NCBI RefSeq assembly: GCF_052076145.1
Contig: NZ_CP197246.1
Span: 2,666,001-2,730,000 of the forward strand
Direction of reading: 5' to 3'
DNA length: 64,000 nucleotides
From: Kitasatospora sp052076145
GTDB lineage: Bacteria; Actinomycetota; Actinomycetes; Streptomycetales; Streptomycetaceae
This document shows, piece after piece, positions 24,245 through 31,622 of this stretch. A model generated the notes under the pieces. It made no database searches. It saw nothing but the letters and a program-made list of their open reading frames with translations, and was not told the DNA's origin. Numbering within the stretch: the stretch's first letter is position 1; every line of letters starts with the position of its first letter. A program made the translations under genes and the position numbers.

Positions 24245-24796
24245 GTGCTCACGATCGGTGACAAGTTCCCCGAGTTCGAACTCAACGCCTGTGTCGACCT
24301 CGACGCCGCGAACGCGTTCGCCGAGATCAACCACAAGTCCTACGAGGGCAAGTGGAAGATCGTCTTCTTCTGGCCGATGGACTTCACGTTCGTCTGCCCC
24401 ACCGAGATCGCCGCGTTCGGCAAGCTGAACGAGGAGTTCGCCGACCGCGACGCGCAGATCCTCGGCGTCTCCGGCGACAGCGAGTTCGTGCACCACGCCT
24501 GGCGCAAGGACCACAAGGACCTCCGCGACCTGCCCTTCCCGATGCTGGCCGACGTCAAGCACGACCTGATGCGCGCCTGTGGCGTCGAGGCCGCCGACGG
24601 CACCGCCCAGCGCGCCGTCTTCATCGTGGACCCGAACAACGAGATCCAGTTCGTCATGGTGACCGCCGGTTCCGTCGGCCGTAACCCCAAGGAGGTACTG
24701 CGGGTGCTCGACGCCCTGCAGACCGACGAGCTGTGCCCCTGCAACTGGAACAAGGGCGACGAGACCCTCGACGCCGAGCAGCTGCTGGCCGGCTGA
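24245..24796 (+). CDS. ahpC: Alkyl hydroperoxide reductase, peroxiredoxin subunit
   Basis: A 183-residue 2-Cys peroxiredoxin. The peroxidatic cysteine is C51 in FTFVCPTEIAAFGK and the resolving region is ELCPCNWNKGDETL near the end. AhpC reduces hydrogen peroxide, organic peroxides and peroxynitrite. In actinomycetes it is recycled by AhpD, the next gene, 3 bp downstream. Two GTG codons compete as start: 24245 has AGGAG eight bases upstream and gives the family N-terminus (LTIGDKFPEF); 24239 is only three bases from it. The gene is divergent from oxyR and should be induced by it on peroxide exposure. Confidence 0.96.
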   Translation: MLTIGDKFPEFELNACVDLDAANAFAEINHKSYEGKWKIVFFWPMDFTFVCPTEIAAFGKLNEEFADRDAQILGVSGDSEFVHHAWRKDHKDLRDLPFPMLADVKHDLMRACGVEAADGTAQRAVFIVDPNNEIQFVMVTAGSVGRNPKEVLRVLDALQTDELCPCNWNKGDETLDAEQLLAG

Positions 24797-24799
24797 CCG

Positions 24800-25330
24800 A
24801 TGGCACTCGACGAGCTGAAGTCGGCCCTCCCCGACTACGCGAAGGACCTCAAGCTCAACCTGAGCGCGGTGATCGGCAACTCCGACCTCCCCGCCCAGCA
24901 GCTCTGGGGCACCGTGCTCGCCTGCGCCATGGCGACCCGCTCGCCGGCGGTGCTGCGTGAGCTGGAGCCCGAGGCCAAGGCGAACCTGAAGCCGGAGGCG
25001 TACACCGCCGCCAAGGGCGCCGCGGCGATCATGGGGATGAACAACGTCTACTACCGGACCACGCATCTGCTCTCCGACAAGGAGTACAGCACCATGCGGG
25101 CCGGTCTGCGGATGAACATCATCGGCACCCCGGGCGTCGAGAAGGCCGACTTCGAGCTGTGGTGCTTCGCGGTCTCCGCGATCAACGGCTGCGGCCAGTG
25201 CCTGGACTCCCACGAGGGTGTCCTGCGCAAGGCGGGCGTCGACCGCGAGGTCATCCAGGCGTCGGTGAAGATCGCCGCCATCCTTCAGGCTGTCGCCTCG
25301 GTGCTCGACGCCGAGGCAGCGCTCGCCTGA
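24800..25330 (+). CDS. ahpD: Alkyl hydroperoxidase AhpD
   Basis: A 176-residue AhpD, the usual length. The redox centre is C131-x2-C134 in NGCGQCLDSHEGVLRKAG, with the proton-relay His138. AhpD shuttles electrons from the lipoamide of dihydrolipoamide succinyltransferase to AhpC in mycobacteria and has weak peroxidase activity itself. It starts 3 bp after ahpC and ends before a 22-bp perfect hairpin, so oxyR | ahpC-ahpD forms the complete peroxide module. Confidence 0.96.
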   Translation: MALDELKSALPDYAKDLKLNLSAVIGNSDLPAQQLWGTVLACAMATRSPAVLRELEPEAKANLKPEAYTAAKGAAAIMGMNNVYYRTTHLLSDKEYSTMRAGLRMNIIGTPGVEKADFELWCFAVSAINGCGQCLDSHEGVLRKAGVDREVIQASVKIAAILQAVASVLDAEAALA

Positions 25331-25346
25331 CACATCCGGTCAGCCC

Positions 25347-25398
25347 ACAGGGGCGCGGGGAACTGCTCGATCAACTGAGCAGTTCCCCGCGCCCCTGT
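25347..25398. terminator. 22-bp perfect hairpin after ahpD
   Basis: Arms 25347-25368 and 25377-25398 pair perfectly around an 8-base loop. It lies between the convergent ahpD and AI-2E-family genes. The core matches the arm of the inverted repeat at 11346-11423, a hairpin sequence commonly seen in Streptomyces genomes. Confidence 0.85.
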
Positions 25399-25403
25399 CG
25401 TGG

Positions 25404-26744
25404 TTAGCCGGGGTGCGTAAGGCGCGCCGCCTCGAGGGCGTCGAAGACCTCCTGGCCCGCTGCGTTGCGGCGCCGCAGGTGCGAGACGACGGTGTTGGTG
25501 ACGGCGATCAGCGGGACGGCGACGATCGCGCCGGCGATGCCGCCGACGATCGACCCGGCCGCGACGCCGAGGACGACCCCGAGCGGGTGGACCCGGACGG
25601 CACGGCCGAGGATCAGTGGCTGGAGCAGGTGACCCTCGATCTGCTGGACGGCGACCAGGATCACCAGCACCATCAGCGCCGTGAACGGCCCCTGCGTCAC
25701 GATGGCGATCAGCACCGCTATCGTGCCGGTCACGAGTGCGCCGACCAGCGGCACGAAGGCCCCGAGGAAGATGATCACGGCCAGCGGCAGCGCGAGCTGG
25801 ACTCCCAGCAGCTGGATGCCGACGCCGATGCAGAGCGCGTCGATGAAGGCCACGCAGACCGTGCCCCGGACGTACGCCGTGAGCGTCGCCCAGGCCTTCG
25901 GCCCTGCGCCCGCCATCGCGTAGCGGGACTGCCGGGGCAGCGCACGCAGCACCCAGCTCCAGATCCTGGCCCCGTCGTAGAGCAGGAAGTACGTCGTGAA
26001 GGCCGCCAGCAGGAGGCCGGTGAGCACCTCGATCGCGATCGTCACCCCGGTGAAGCCCGCCGAGGTGATCTGTTCCGAGTTGGTGCCGACGGCCGTCGAG
26101 ATCTGCTTGGCGAACTCGGTGATCTGCTGCTGCGTCAGGTGCAGCGGCCCGGTGGTCAGCCAGTCGCGCAGCTTGTTGACGCCGTCCTGCACCTTGTCCG
26201 CGACCGAGCTGATCTTGGTGGTCACCTGCCAGACCACGAACCAGCCCACGCCGAAGATGCCCGCCAGCCCGCTCAGGAACGTCCCGGCGGCGGCCAGCCA
26301 GCGCGGCACTCCGCGCCGCCGCAGCCAGGAGACCGTCGGCTCCAGCAGCGCCGAGACCAGCAGCGCCGCCAGCACCGCGAAGGCGACCAGCCGCAGCATG
26401 TCGACCACCCGGAAGAGCAGGTAGAGCGCTCCGGCCAGCAGCAGCAGCCGCCAGGTCGACTCGGCGGCCACCCGCAGGCTCCACGGCACCGCCTCCGCCG
26501 GGTTGGCCGGCCGGCCCGGCCGGTGGTGGTCCCTGCCGTACGAGGCGGACGGCACCCAGCCCGGCTCCACGGCCGGTCCGTGCGGCAGCGCCGCCGGCGC
26601 CTCGTGCTTCGCGTCGACGCTCTCGCGCACCGGCTCGACCTCCTCCTGCCCGGCCGCCCGGCGCCGGTGCTCGATCGTGGCCAGTGTCCTGGTCGCCAGC
26701 ACCCCGGCCCAGGACAGCACACGTCCTGCTCGCATCCCCGACAC
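25404..26744 (-). CDS. AI-2E-family transporter (PerM/YdiK-like membrane protein)
   Basis: About 446 residues. A ~95-residue polar N-terminus precedes LLLLAGALYLLFRVVDMLRLVAFAVLAAL (shown as LLLAGALYLLFRVV and LVAFAVLAALLV). The family pattern follows: EPTVSWLRRRGVPRWLA, an amphipathic helical stretch with KVQDGVNKLRDWL, then paired helices including YFLLYDG, GTIAVLIAIVTQGPF and VVLGVAAGSIVGGIAGAI. Members export quorum signals or ions; the substrate here is unknown. The start is uncertain: GTG 26744 has GGGGAG five bases upstream; GTG 26747 and ATG 26735 are alternatives. Confidence 0.85.
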   Translation of the reverse strand: MSGMRAGRVLSWAGVLATRTLATIEHRRRAAGQEEVEPVRESVDAKHEAPAALPHGPAVEPGWVPSASYGRDHHRPGRPANPAEAVPWSLRVAAESTWRLLLLAGALYLLFRVVDMLRLVAFAVLAALLVSALLEPTVSWLRRRGVPRWLAAAGTFLSGLAGIFGVGWFVVWQVTTKISSVADKVQDGVNKLRDWLTTGPLHLTQQQITEFAKQISTAVGTNSEQITSAGFTGVTIAIEVLTGLLLAAFTTYFLLYDGARIWSWVLRALPRQSRYAMAGAGPKAWATLTAYVRGTVCVAFIDALCIGVGIQLLGVQLALPLAVIIFLGAFVPLVGALVTGTIAVLIAIVTQGPFTALMVLVILVAVQQIEGHLLQPLILGRAVRVHPLGVVLGVAAGSIVGGIAGAIVAVPLIAVTNTVVSHLRRRNAAGQEVFDALEAARLTHPG

Positions 26745-27149
26745 CACCGCTCCCCGTCCGGCTCGCTGCGGCCGCAGGTCCCCGCCGCAGCCGTCCGGGG
26801 ACGACGCTACCCGGCCGTACGGCGAGGCCGTAGGCCGGTCCGTAAGCCCGCGGAGGATCAAATCGGGGTAAAACATCAGGATTTGGCTGGTTTCAGACAG
26901 CGGAGAGCGGGGAGGAGACCGGTGCCACCGAACCAACTGTCGGCGGACCGGCCGGTGCCGGGACGACAGGACCCTCTCCGGCGCCCCGCGTCCGCACCCA
27001 GGGCTGCACCGCCCGCGCACGGCAGGTCAGCGCGTGCCGGGCGGCGTGGCCCGCCCGCAGCCGCCTGGGCGGGGCGGGTACGACAAAGAGGCCCTCGATC
27101 CAGCGGGATCGGGGCCTCGTCGTCGGAGTCGTTCCAGTACCAGTGGTGG
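26745..27149. other. Non-coding stretch with terminator of the transglycosylase gene
   Basis: About 400 bp without a convincing gene. Near its right end, GAGGCCCTCGATCC (27088-27101) pairs with 27106-27118, with one bulged base, forming a terminator for the minus-strand transglycosylase gene. Open frames crossing the rest are low-complexity shadows. Confidence 0.55.
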
Positions 27150-27842
27150 CTAGTACCAGTGGTGCGACTGCCAGAAGGACCACGCACCGCACGGCGAGCC
27201 GTAGCGGTCGTTCATGTAGTTCACGCCCCACTTGATCTGCGTCGCGGGGTTGGTGCGCCAGTCGGAGCCGGCCGAGGACATCTTCGAGCCGGGCAGGGCC
27301 TGGACGAGGCCGTACGCGCCGGAGCCGGAGTTGGTGGCCGTGTAGTCCCAGCCGCTCTCGCGCTTCACGATCTGGCTGAAGCACTGGAACTGCGAGTCGT
27401 CACCGATGATCGACGCGGCGAGGCCCTGGACGGAGCCGGCGCTGTACGACGTCGTGTCGGCGACCAGTGCGGAGCGCGCCTTGGCGCGGTTCGCGGCCTC
27501 CTCGTCGGCCTTGCGCTTCTCGTCGGCGGCCTTGGCCGCCTTCTCGGCGTCCGCCTTGGCCTGAGCGTCTGCGGCAGCCTTCTGACGGGCTGCCTCCTCC
27601 GCGGCCTTCTTGGCGGCGGCGTCGGCAGAGACCTGCTGCGCGTTGGCCTGACGACCGAGGTTCTCGCTGACGGTCTGCGCGTGCGCCCCCGTCGGCACGT
27701 CGGCGAGCAGCGTCGCACCGGCGACGTCCACCGTCGAGACCTTGGGGCCCTCGCTGCCCGAGGCCACACCCACGACGGCACCGACAGCGGTGACGGCGGT
27801 GGCGGAGGCCACAGCAACTCCCCGGACCGAGATCCGAGTCAC
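27150..27842 (-). CDS. Secreted transglycosylase (SLT-like) cell-wall protein
   Basis: A 230-residue secreted protein. The N-terminus RISVRGVAVASATAVTAVG is a signal peptide. Residues ~65-125 are an Ala/Lys/Glu-rich coiled coil (AAKKAAEEAARQKAAADAQ). The last ~85 residues form a lysozyme-like lytic transglycosylase domain: FSQIVKRESGWDYTATN holds the catalytic Glu, followed by GAYGLVQALPGSKM and IKWGVNYMNDRYGSPCGAW. It should cut peptidoglycan during growth or spore development. GTG 27842 has GGAAGG seven bases upstream; an upstream ATG (27860) is less likely. The leader can fold into two competing structures, one hiding the ribosome-binding site. Confidence 0.85.
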   Translation of the reverse strand: MTRISVRGVAVASATAVTAVGAVVGVASGSEGPKVSTVDVAGATLLADVPTGAHAQTVSENLGRQANAQQVSADAAAKKAAEEAARQKAAADAQAKADAEKAAKAADEKRKADEEAANRAKARSALVADTTSYSAGSVQGLAASIIGDDSQFQCFSQIVKRESGWDYTATNSGSGAYGLVQALPGSKMSSAGSDWRTNPATQIKWGVNYMNDRYGSPCGAWSFWQSHHWY

Positions 27843-27849
27843 ATGGTTT

Positions 27850-27931
27850 CCTTCCAGCATCGCCCACGCGTGACCGTACGGGCGCAACATGCCCCTTGGC
27901 TCTGGCCTCCATGCATGCTGGTCACGGAAGG
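27850..27931 (-). promoter_or_regulatory. Structured leader with mutually exclusive pairings over the ribosome-binding site
   Basis: On the transcript strand the ribosome-binding-site segment ATGCTGGAAGG (complement of 27850-27860) can pair with CCTTCC and CAGCAT in the segment complementary to 27915-27931. The same upstream segment also contains CGTGACC (27920-27926), which can pair with GGTCACG (27869-27875). Both pairings cannot form together, so translation could be switched. Cell-wall hydrolase genes in streptomycetes often have c-di-AMP (ydaO) riboswitches; I could not confirm that consensus here. Confidence 0.45.
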
Positions 27932-28240
27932 CACTGGCCCGGCGCCGGACCGACTCGCGTCGGCACAGCGTTTTGATCGGGCGGCGTACGGCTCGGCGGT
28001 CTTCAGTTGTCCACCCGCCGGCCGAGGCCGCCGGGCGATTCGTACACACCGTCACCTTTCGGTGGCGCGGGCCCTCTTGCGGGAGCCCTGTCACGCCGTA
28101 CGCGGGGCCTGACAGAAACCTCACCATGCCGCACCGGGACGTGCCGACGCAATTCCCGGTTGCGTGGCGCATCTCACAATCTCGGCGAGCAGGGGGTTTG
28201 CCGATTCGGCTGACAAATGACTGTCAGATGTGATGCGAAA
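27932..28240. other. Long 5' region of the transglycosylase gene
   Basis: No convincing gene. The stretch contains small hairpins such as CTGACA/TGTCAG (28210-28227) and GTCACC/GGTG around 28055-28065. It probably carries the promoter and distal leader of the transglycosylase gene. Confidence 0.45.
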
Positions 28241-28273
28241 GCTGGGATGCACCGCTCAACGGTGCATCCCAGC
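28241..28273 (-). terminator. 13-bp hairpin terminator after phoH
   Basis: GCTGGGATGCACC (28241-28253) and its exact complement (28261-28273) surround a 7-base loop, 72 bp past the phoH-type gene stop. Confidence 0.75.
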
Positions 28274-28344
28274 CCGGTGATTCGCCCTGCTATGCCCGAA
28301 ATGTCATGCCGTCACGGACCGTCAGCCCGAGCCCCCTGACCTGG

Positions 28345-29679
28345 TCAGAGCTGGATGTCCTCCAACATCTCGGTGACCAGGGCCGCGATCGGCGAACGCT
28401 CGGAACGCGTGAGGGTGATGTGTGCGAAGAGTGGATGACCCTTCAGCTTCTCCACCACCGCCACCACTCCGTCGTACCGACCGACCCTCAGATTGTCACG
28501 CTGCGCGACGTCGTGGGTCAGCACGACCCGCGACCCCTGGCCGATCCGGGACAGCACGGTGAGCAGCACGTTCCGCTCCAGGGACTGCGCCTCGTCCACG
28601 ATCACGAAGGCGTCGTGCAGCGAACGCCCCCGGATGTGGGTGAGTGGCAGGACCTCCAGCATCCCGCGCGAGATCACCTCCTCGATCACGTCCGGGGTGG
28701 TGACGGCGGAGAGGGTGTCGAAGACGGCCTGCGCCCACGGGCTCATCTTCTCCGACTCCGAGCCGGGCAGGTAGCCCAACTCCTGCCCGCCGACCGCGTA
28801 CAGCGGGCGGAAGACCATCACCTTGCGGTGCTGCTGGCGCTCCAGCACGGCCTCCAGCCCGGCGCAGAGCGCGAGGGCCGACTTGCCGGTGCCCGCCCGG
28901 CCGCCCATCGAGACGATGCCGACCTCCGGGTCGAGCAGCAGCTCCAGGGCGACCCGCTGCTCGGCGCTGCGTCCCCGCAGCCCGAACGCCTCGCGGTCAC
29001 CGCGCACCAGCCGGACCCGGCCGTCGTGCGTGACCCGGCCGAGGGCACGGCCCCGCTCGGAGCTGAGCACCAGCCCGGTGTGGACCGGCAGCTCGTCCGC
29101 GCCGTCGATCTCCACTGCGGCGTCGTGGCCGGCCCCGAAGAGCGCGTCCACCTGGTCACCGCCGACGTGCAGCTCGGCCATGCCCGTCCAGCCCGAGGTG
29201 ATCGCCAGCTCGGCCCGGTACTCCTCGGCGAGCAGCCCGACGGCGCTGGCCTTGATCCGCATCGGCAGGTCCTTGGAGACGACCGTGACGTCGTACCCCT
29301 CCGCCTGCAGATTCCTGGCCACCGCCAGGATGCGGGTGTCCGCCTCACCTCCGCCGAGGCGGTACCCGGCCGGCAGCACCGAGGTGTCGGAGTGGTTGAG
29401 CTCCACCCGGATGGAGCCGCCGACCTCCCCCACCGGGATCGGCTCGTCCAGCCGCCCGTACCTGACCCGGTAGTCGTCCAGCAGGCGGAGCGCCTGCCGG
29501 GCGAAGTACCCGAGTTCAGGGTGGTGCCGTTTGGCCTCCAGCTCGGTGACGACCACCACCGGGAGGACGACCTCGTGCTCCTCGAAGCGCGTCAGCGCGA
29601 GCGGGTCCGCCAGGAGCACGCTGGTGTCGAGAACGTACGTGCGCCGGTCTGGTGTCCGGCGGCTCTTGGTACTGACCAC
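28345..29679 (-). CDS. PhoH-family protein: PIN nuclease fused to PhoH helicase (PhoH2)
   Basis: A 444-residue PhoH2. Residues ~13-150 are a PIN-type RNase domain: TYVLDTSVLLADP with the first acidic residue, VVTELE, EADTRILAVA and VTVVSKDLPMRIKA. Residues ~230-440 are the PhoH ATPase with Walker A GGRAGTGKSA (259-268) and Walker B FVIVDEAQS (358-366). PhoH2 proteins unwind and cut RNA, with a specificity studied in mycobacteria. GTG 29679 has GGAGG four bases upstream. It is a single gene with a clear terminator. A VapC-like toxin alone is excluded by the fused helicase half. Confidence 0.93.
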   Translation of the reverse strand: MVSTKSRRTPDRRTYVLDTSVLLADPLALTRFEEHEVVLPVVVVTELEAKRHHPELGYFARQALRLLDDYRVRYGRLDEPIPVGEVGGSIRVELNHSDTSVLPAGYRLGGGEADTRILAVARNLQAEGYDVTVVSKDLPMRIKASAVGLLAEEYRAELAITSGWTGMAELHVGGDQVDALFGAGHDAAVEIDGADELPVHTGLVLSSERGRALGRVTHDGRVRLVRGDREAFGLRGRSAEQRVALELLLDPEVGIVSMGGRAGTGKSALALCAGLEAVLERQQHRKVMVFRPLYAVGGQELGYLPGSESEKMSPWAQAVFDTLSAVTTPDVIEEVISRGMLEVLPLTHIRGRSLHDAFVIVDEAQSLERNVLLTVLSRIGQGSRVVLTHDVAQRDNLRVGRYDGVVAVVEKLKGHPLFAHITLTRSERSPIAALVTEMLEDIQL

Positions 29680-29912
29680 TAGGCCTCCAGAGCGGATGAC
29701 CCTGCGTCACCCGCGGCATGCCGGTCCCCGCGACCCCGGTTGGCCGGAGTACCGGTCTGCCTTCGGTATTCCCAGGCGAACCACCCGCCATTCGCACTCG
29801 GGCGAATGTCGATGAACGTTTACCTGACCGGCACCGGATTGATCGTCAAACTCAGGACTACAACCCCACTCCAGGTGGGACAGACGCCCCGGCTGCCCGG
29901 CCTCACAGGACC

Positions 29913-30389
29913 GACCTCAGAGGCCCAGCCGGCGGTGCCGCTGCTGGTAGTCCCTCAGGGCACGGAGGAAGTCGACCCTGCGGAAGGCGGGCCAGTAGGC
30001 CTCGCAGAAGCAGGCTGCCTCACTGCGGGGGACGACCCCCGCACCCCCAGCCGACCCCGCGCGGGCTGACCGACCTCAGAGACCCAGCCGGCGGTGCCGC
30101 TGCTGGTAGTCCCTCAGTGCGCGGAGGAAGTCGACCCTGCGGAAGGCGGGCCAGTAGGCCTCGCAGAAGCAGGCTGCCTCACTGCGGGGGACGACCCCCG
30201 CACCCCCAGCCGACCCCGCGCGGGCTGACCGACCTCAGAGACCCAGCCGGCGGTGCCGCTGCTGGTAGTCCCTCAGTGCGCGGAGGAAGTCGACCCTGCG
30301 GAAGGCGGGCCAGTAGGCCTCGCAGAAGCAGGCTGCCTCACTGCGGGGGACGACCCCCGCACCCCCAGCCGACCCCGCGCGGGCTGACC
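29913..30389. repeat. Three 159-bp tandem copies of the uppS 3' end plus its terminator
   Basis: Units start at 29913, 30072 and 30231, each exactly 159 bp, and the series runs into the real uppS 3' end at 30390. Each unit holds about 98 bp identical or nearly identical to uppS positions 30390-30487 (last ~31 codons and stop), followed by a 61-bp spacer. The spacer contains the hairpin TGCGGGGG-ACGA-CCCCCGCA. Units 2 and 3 carry TGCGCGG where unit 1 and the true gene have GGCACGG, so copies are not identical. 159 is 53 codons, so frame is kept, but no unit has a start codon; they are gene fragments with repeated terminators. Confidence 0.9.
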
Positions 30390-30393
30390 GACC

Positions 30394-31188
30394 TCAGAGA
30401 CCCAGCCGGCGGTGCCGCTGCTGGTAGTCCCTCAGGGCACGGAGGAAGTCGACCCTGCGGAAGGCGGGCCAGTAGGCCTCGCAGAAGTAGAACTCGCTGT
30501 GGGCGCTCTGCCAGAGGAGGAAGCCGGAGAGGCGCTGTTCGCCGGAGGTGCGGATGACGAGGTCGGGGTCGGGCTGGCCCTTGGTGTAGAGGTGTTCGGC
30601 GATGTGCTCGACGTCGAGGATCTCGGCGAGCTCCTCGATCGAGGTGCCTCGGCCGGCGTGCTCCTGGAGGAGGGAGCGGACGGCGTCGGCGATCTCGTGG
30701 CGGCCGCCGTAGCCGACGGCGACGTTGACGGTGATGCCCTGGATGTGGGCGGTCGCCTGGGCGGCCGCCTTCAGGACGTCGGCCGTGTGCTGCGGCAGCA
30801 GGTCGAGCGCGCCGACGGGGTGGACCTTCCAGCGGCCGTCGGCAGCCAGGCGCCTGACGGTGTCCTCGATGATCCCGAGCAGCGGGACGAGTTCGTCGGC
30901 GGGCCGGGAGAGGTTGTCGGTGGAGAGCATCCAGAGCGTGACCACCTGGACGTGCGTCTCGTCGCACCAGCCCAGGAACTCGCTGATCTTGTCGGCGCCG
31001 CGCTGGTGACCGTAGGCGGTGGTGCCGCCGGTGGCCTTGGCCCAGCGGCGGTTCCCGTCGAGGATCACCCCGATGTGGTGCGGTGTCTCGGCGAGGTGCA
31101 CCTCGACCCGGCGACCGTAGAGCCGGTAGGCGTTCTCCAGCAGGGTGCGGAGACCCGGCGTGCGCTCCACAACATCGCGCAGACCCAT
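30394..31188 (-). CDS. uppS: Isoprenyl transferase (cis-prenyl diphosphate synthase, UppS family)
   Basis: A 264-residue cis-prenyltransferase that condenses IPP onto an allylic diphosphate to build the polyprenyl carrier of cell-wall synthesis. The catalytic Asp44 lies in IGVILDGNRRWA, followed by GHQRGADKISEFLGWC, VTLWMLSTDNLSRP, NVAVGYGGRHEI and the C-terminal RTSGEQRLSGFLLWQSAHSE (basic substrate loop). Length and order fit the family. Substrate comes from the MEP pathway (IspH, 4297-5271). ATG 31188 is used. Its 3' end is the source of three downstream tandem partial copies. Actinomycetes often carry two or more such enzymes, so chain length is not certain. Confidence 0.95.
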   Translation of the reverse strand: MGLRDVVERTPGLRTLLENAYRLYGRRVEVHLAETPHHIGVILDGNRRWAKATGGTTAYGHQRGADKISEFLGWCDETHVQVVTLWMLSTDNLSRPADELVPLLGIIEDTVRRLAADGRWKVHPVGALDLLPQHTADVLKAAAQATAHIQGITVNVAVGYGGRHEIADAVRSLLQEHAGRGTSIEELAEILDVEHIAEHLYTKGQPDPDLVIRTSGEQRLSGFLLWQSAHSEFYFCEAYWPAFRRVDFLRALRDYQQRHRRLGL

Positions 31189-31414
31189 GACGTTACGGCC
31201 CCTCCGTGCTCAGTCCCCCACGTGCGAAATGCCCCCGGCGAAGCCTACTCCGGCCTGGTGCACCTGAGGAAAGCCGCAGGTATCGACAGTGTCACGGACA
31301 CCTCCCGCAGCCACCCGGTCGCATGTGGTGACCGTCACATCCCTTTCGGACACGGAACGGTATCCGGTTCCTTAAAAAACCCGTAAGCCGTCCGTCGGAT
31401 GCTTGACGCTCGCC

Positions 31415-31430
31415 ATTGGTCTAGTCCAGT
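31415..31430. promoter_or_regulatory. DasR-type operator (dre) in front of the chitinase gene
   Basis: ATTGGTCTAGTCCAGT matches the dre consensus ACTGGTCTAGACCAGT at 14 of 16 positions. DasR is the GntR-family repressor that controls chitin and N-acetylglucosamine genes and releases DNA on binding glucosamine-6-phosphate. A TTGACG (-35-like) lies at 31403-31408, so the site overlaps the promoter. The downstream GH18 chitinase is the expected target. Confidence 0.8.
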
Positions 31431-31468
31431 TTGTGACCGAGGGCACACCGGCCGCCCCCACCGGCCGG

Positions 31469-31532
31469 TCCCCTCGCTCTCCTCTCCTTTCTCTCCTTGC
31501 TCTCCTTGCTCTCCTTGCTCTCCTTTCTCTCC
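31469..31532. repeat. Pyrimidine-rich 9-bp tandem repeat in the chitinase leader
   Basis: A nearly pure C/T tract built from units like CTCTCCTTG repeated about four to five times with variants. It lies 90-150 bp upstream of the chitinase start, after the dre site. It could form a triplex or vary in copy number; function is unknown. Confidence 0.65.
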
Positions 31533-31622
31533 GAAGCGTCACCTGCGGTCCTCCCCTCCCCCACACGGGGCCGCCGCGACCCCCACCGCGGCGGTCCTCC
31601 TCCTCCCCCAACGGAGTGCCTC

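Noticed and set aside
27843..28340. Confident ydaO (c-di-AMP) riboswitch
   Set aside because: Leader structure is suggestive but I could not match the conserved core by eye.
29913..30389. Possible CRISPR array
   Set aside because: Units are contiguous 159-bp copies of gene sequence, without short repeats and unique spacers.
29718..30557. Repeat-containing plus-strand open frame (GPAGGAAAGSPS-like)
   Set aside because: It is the antisense of the uppS tail copies; the minus-strand uppS is certain.
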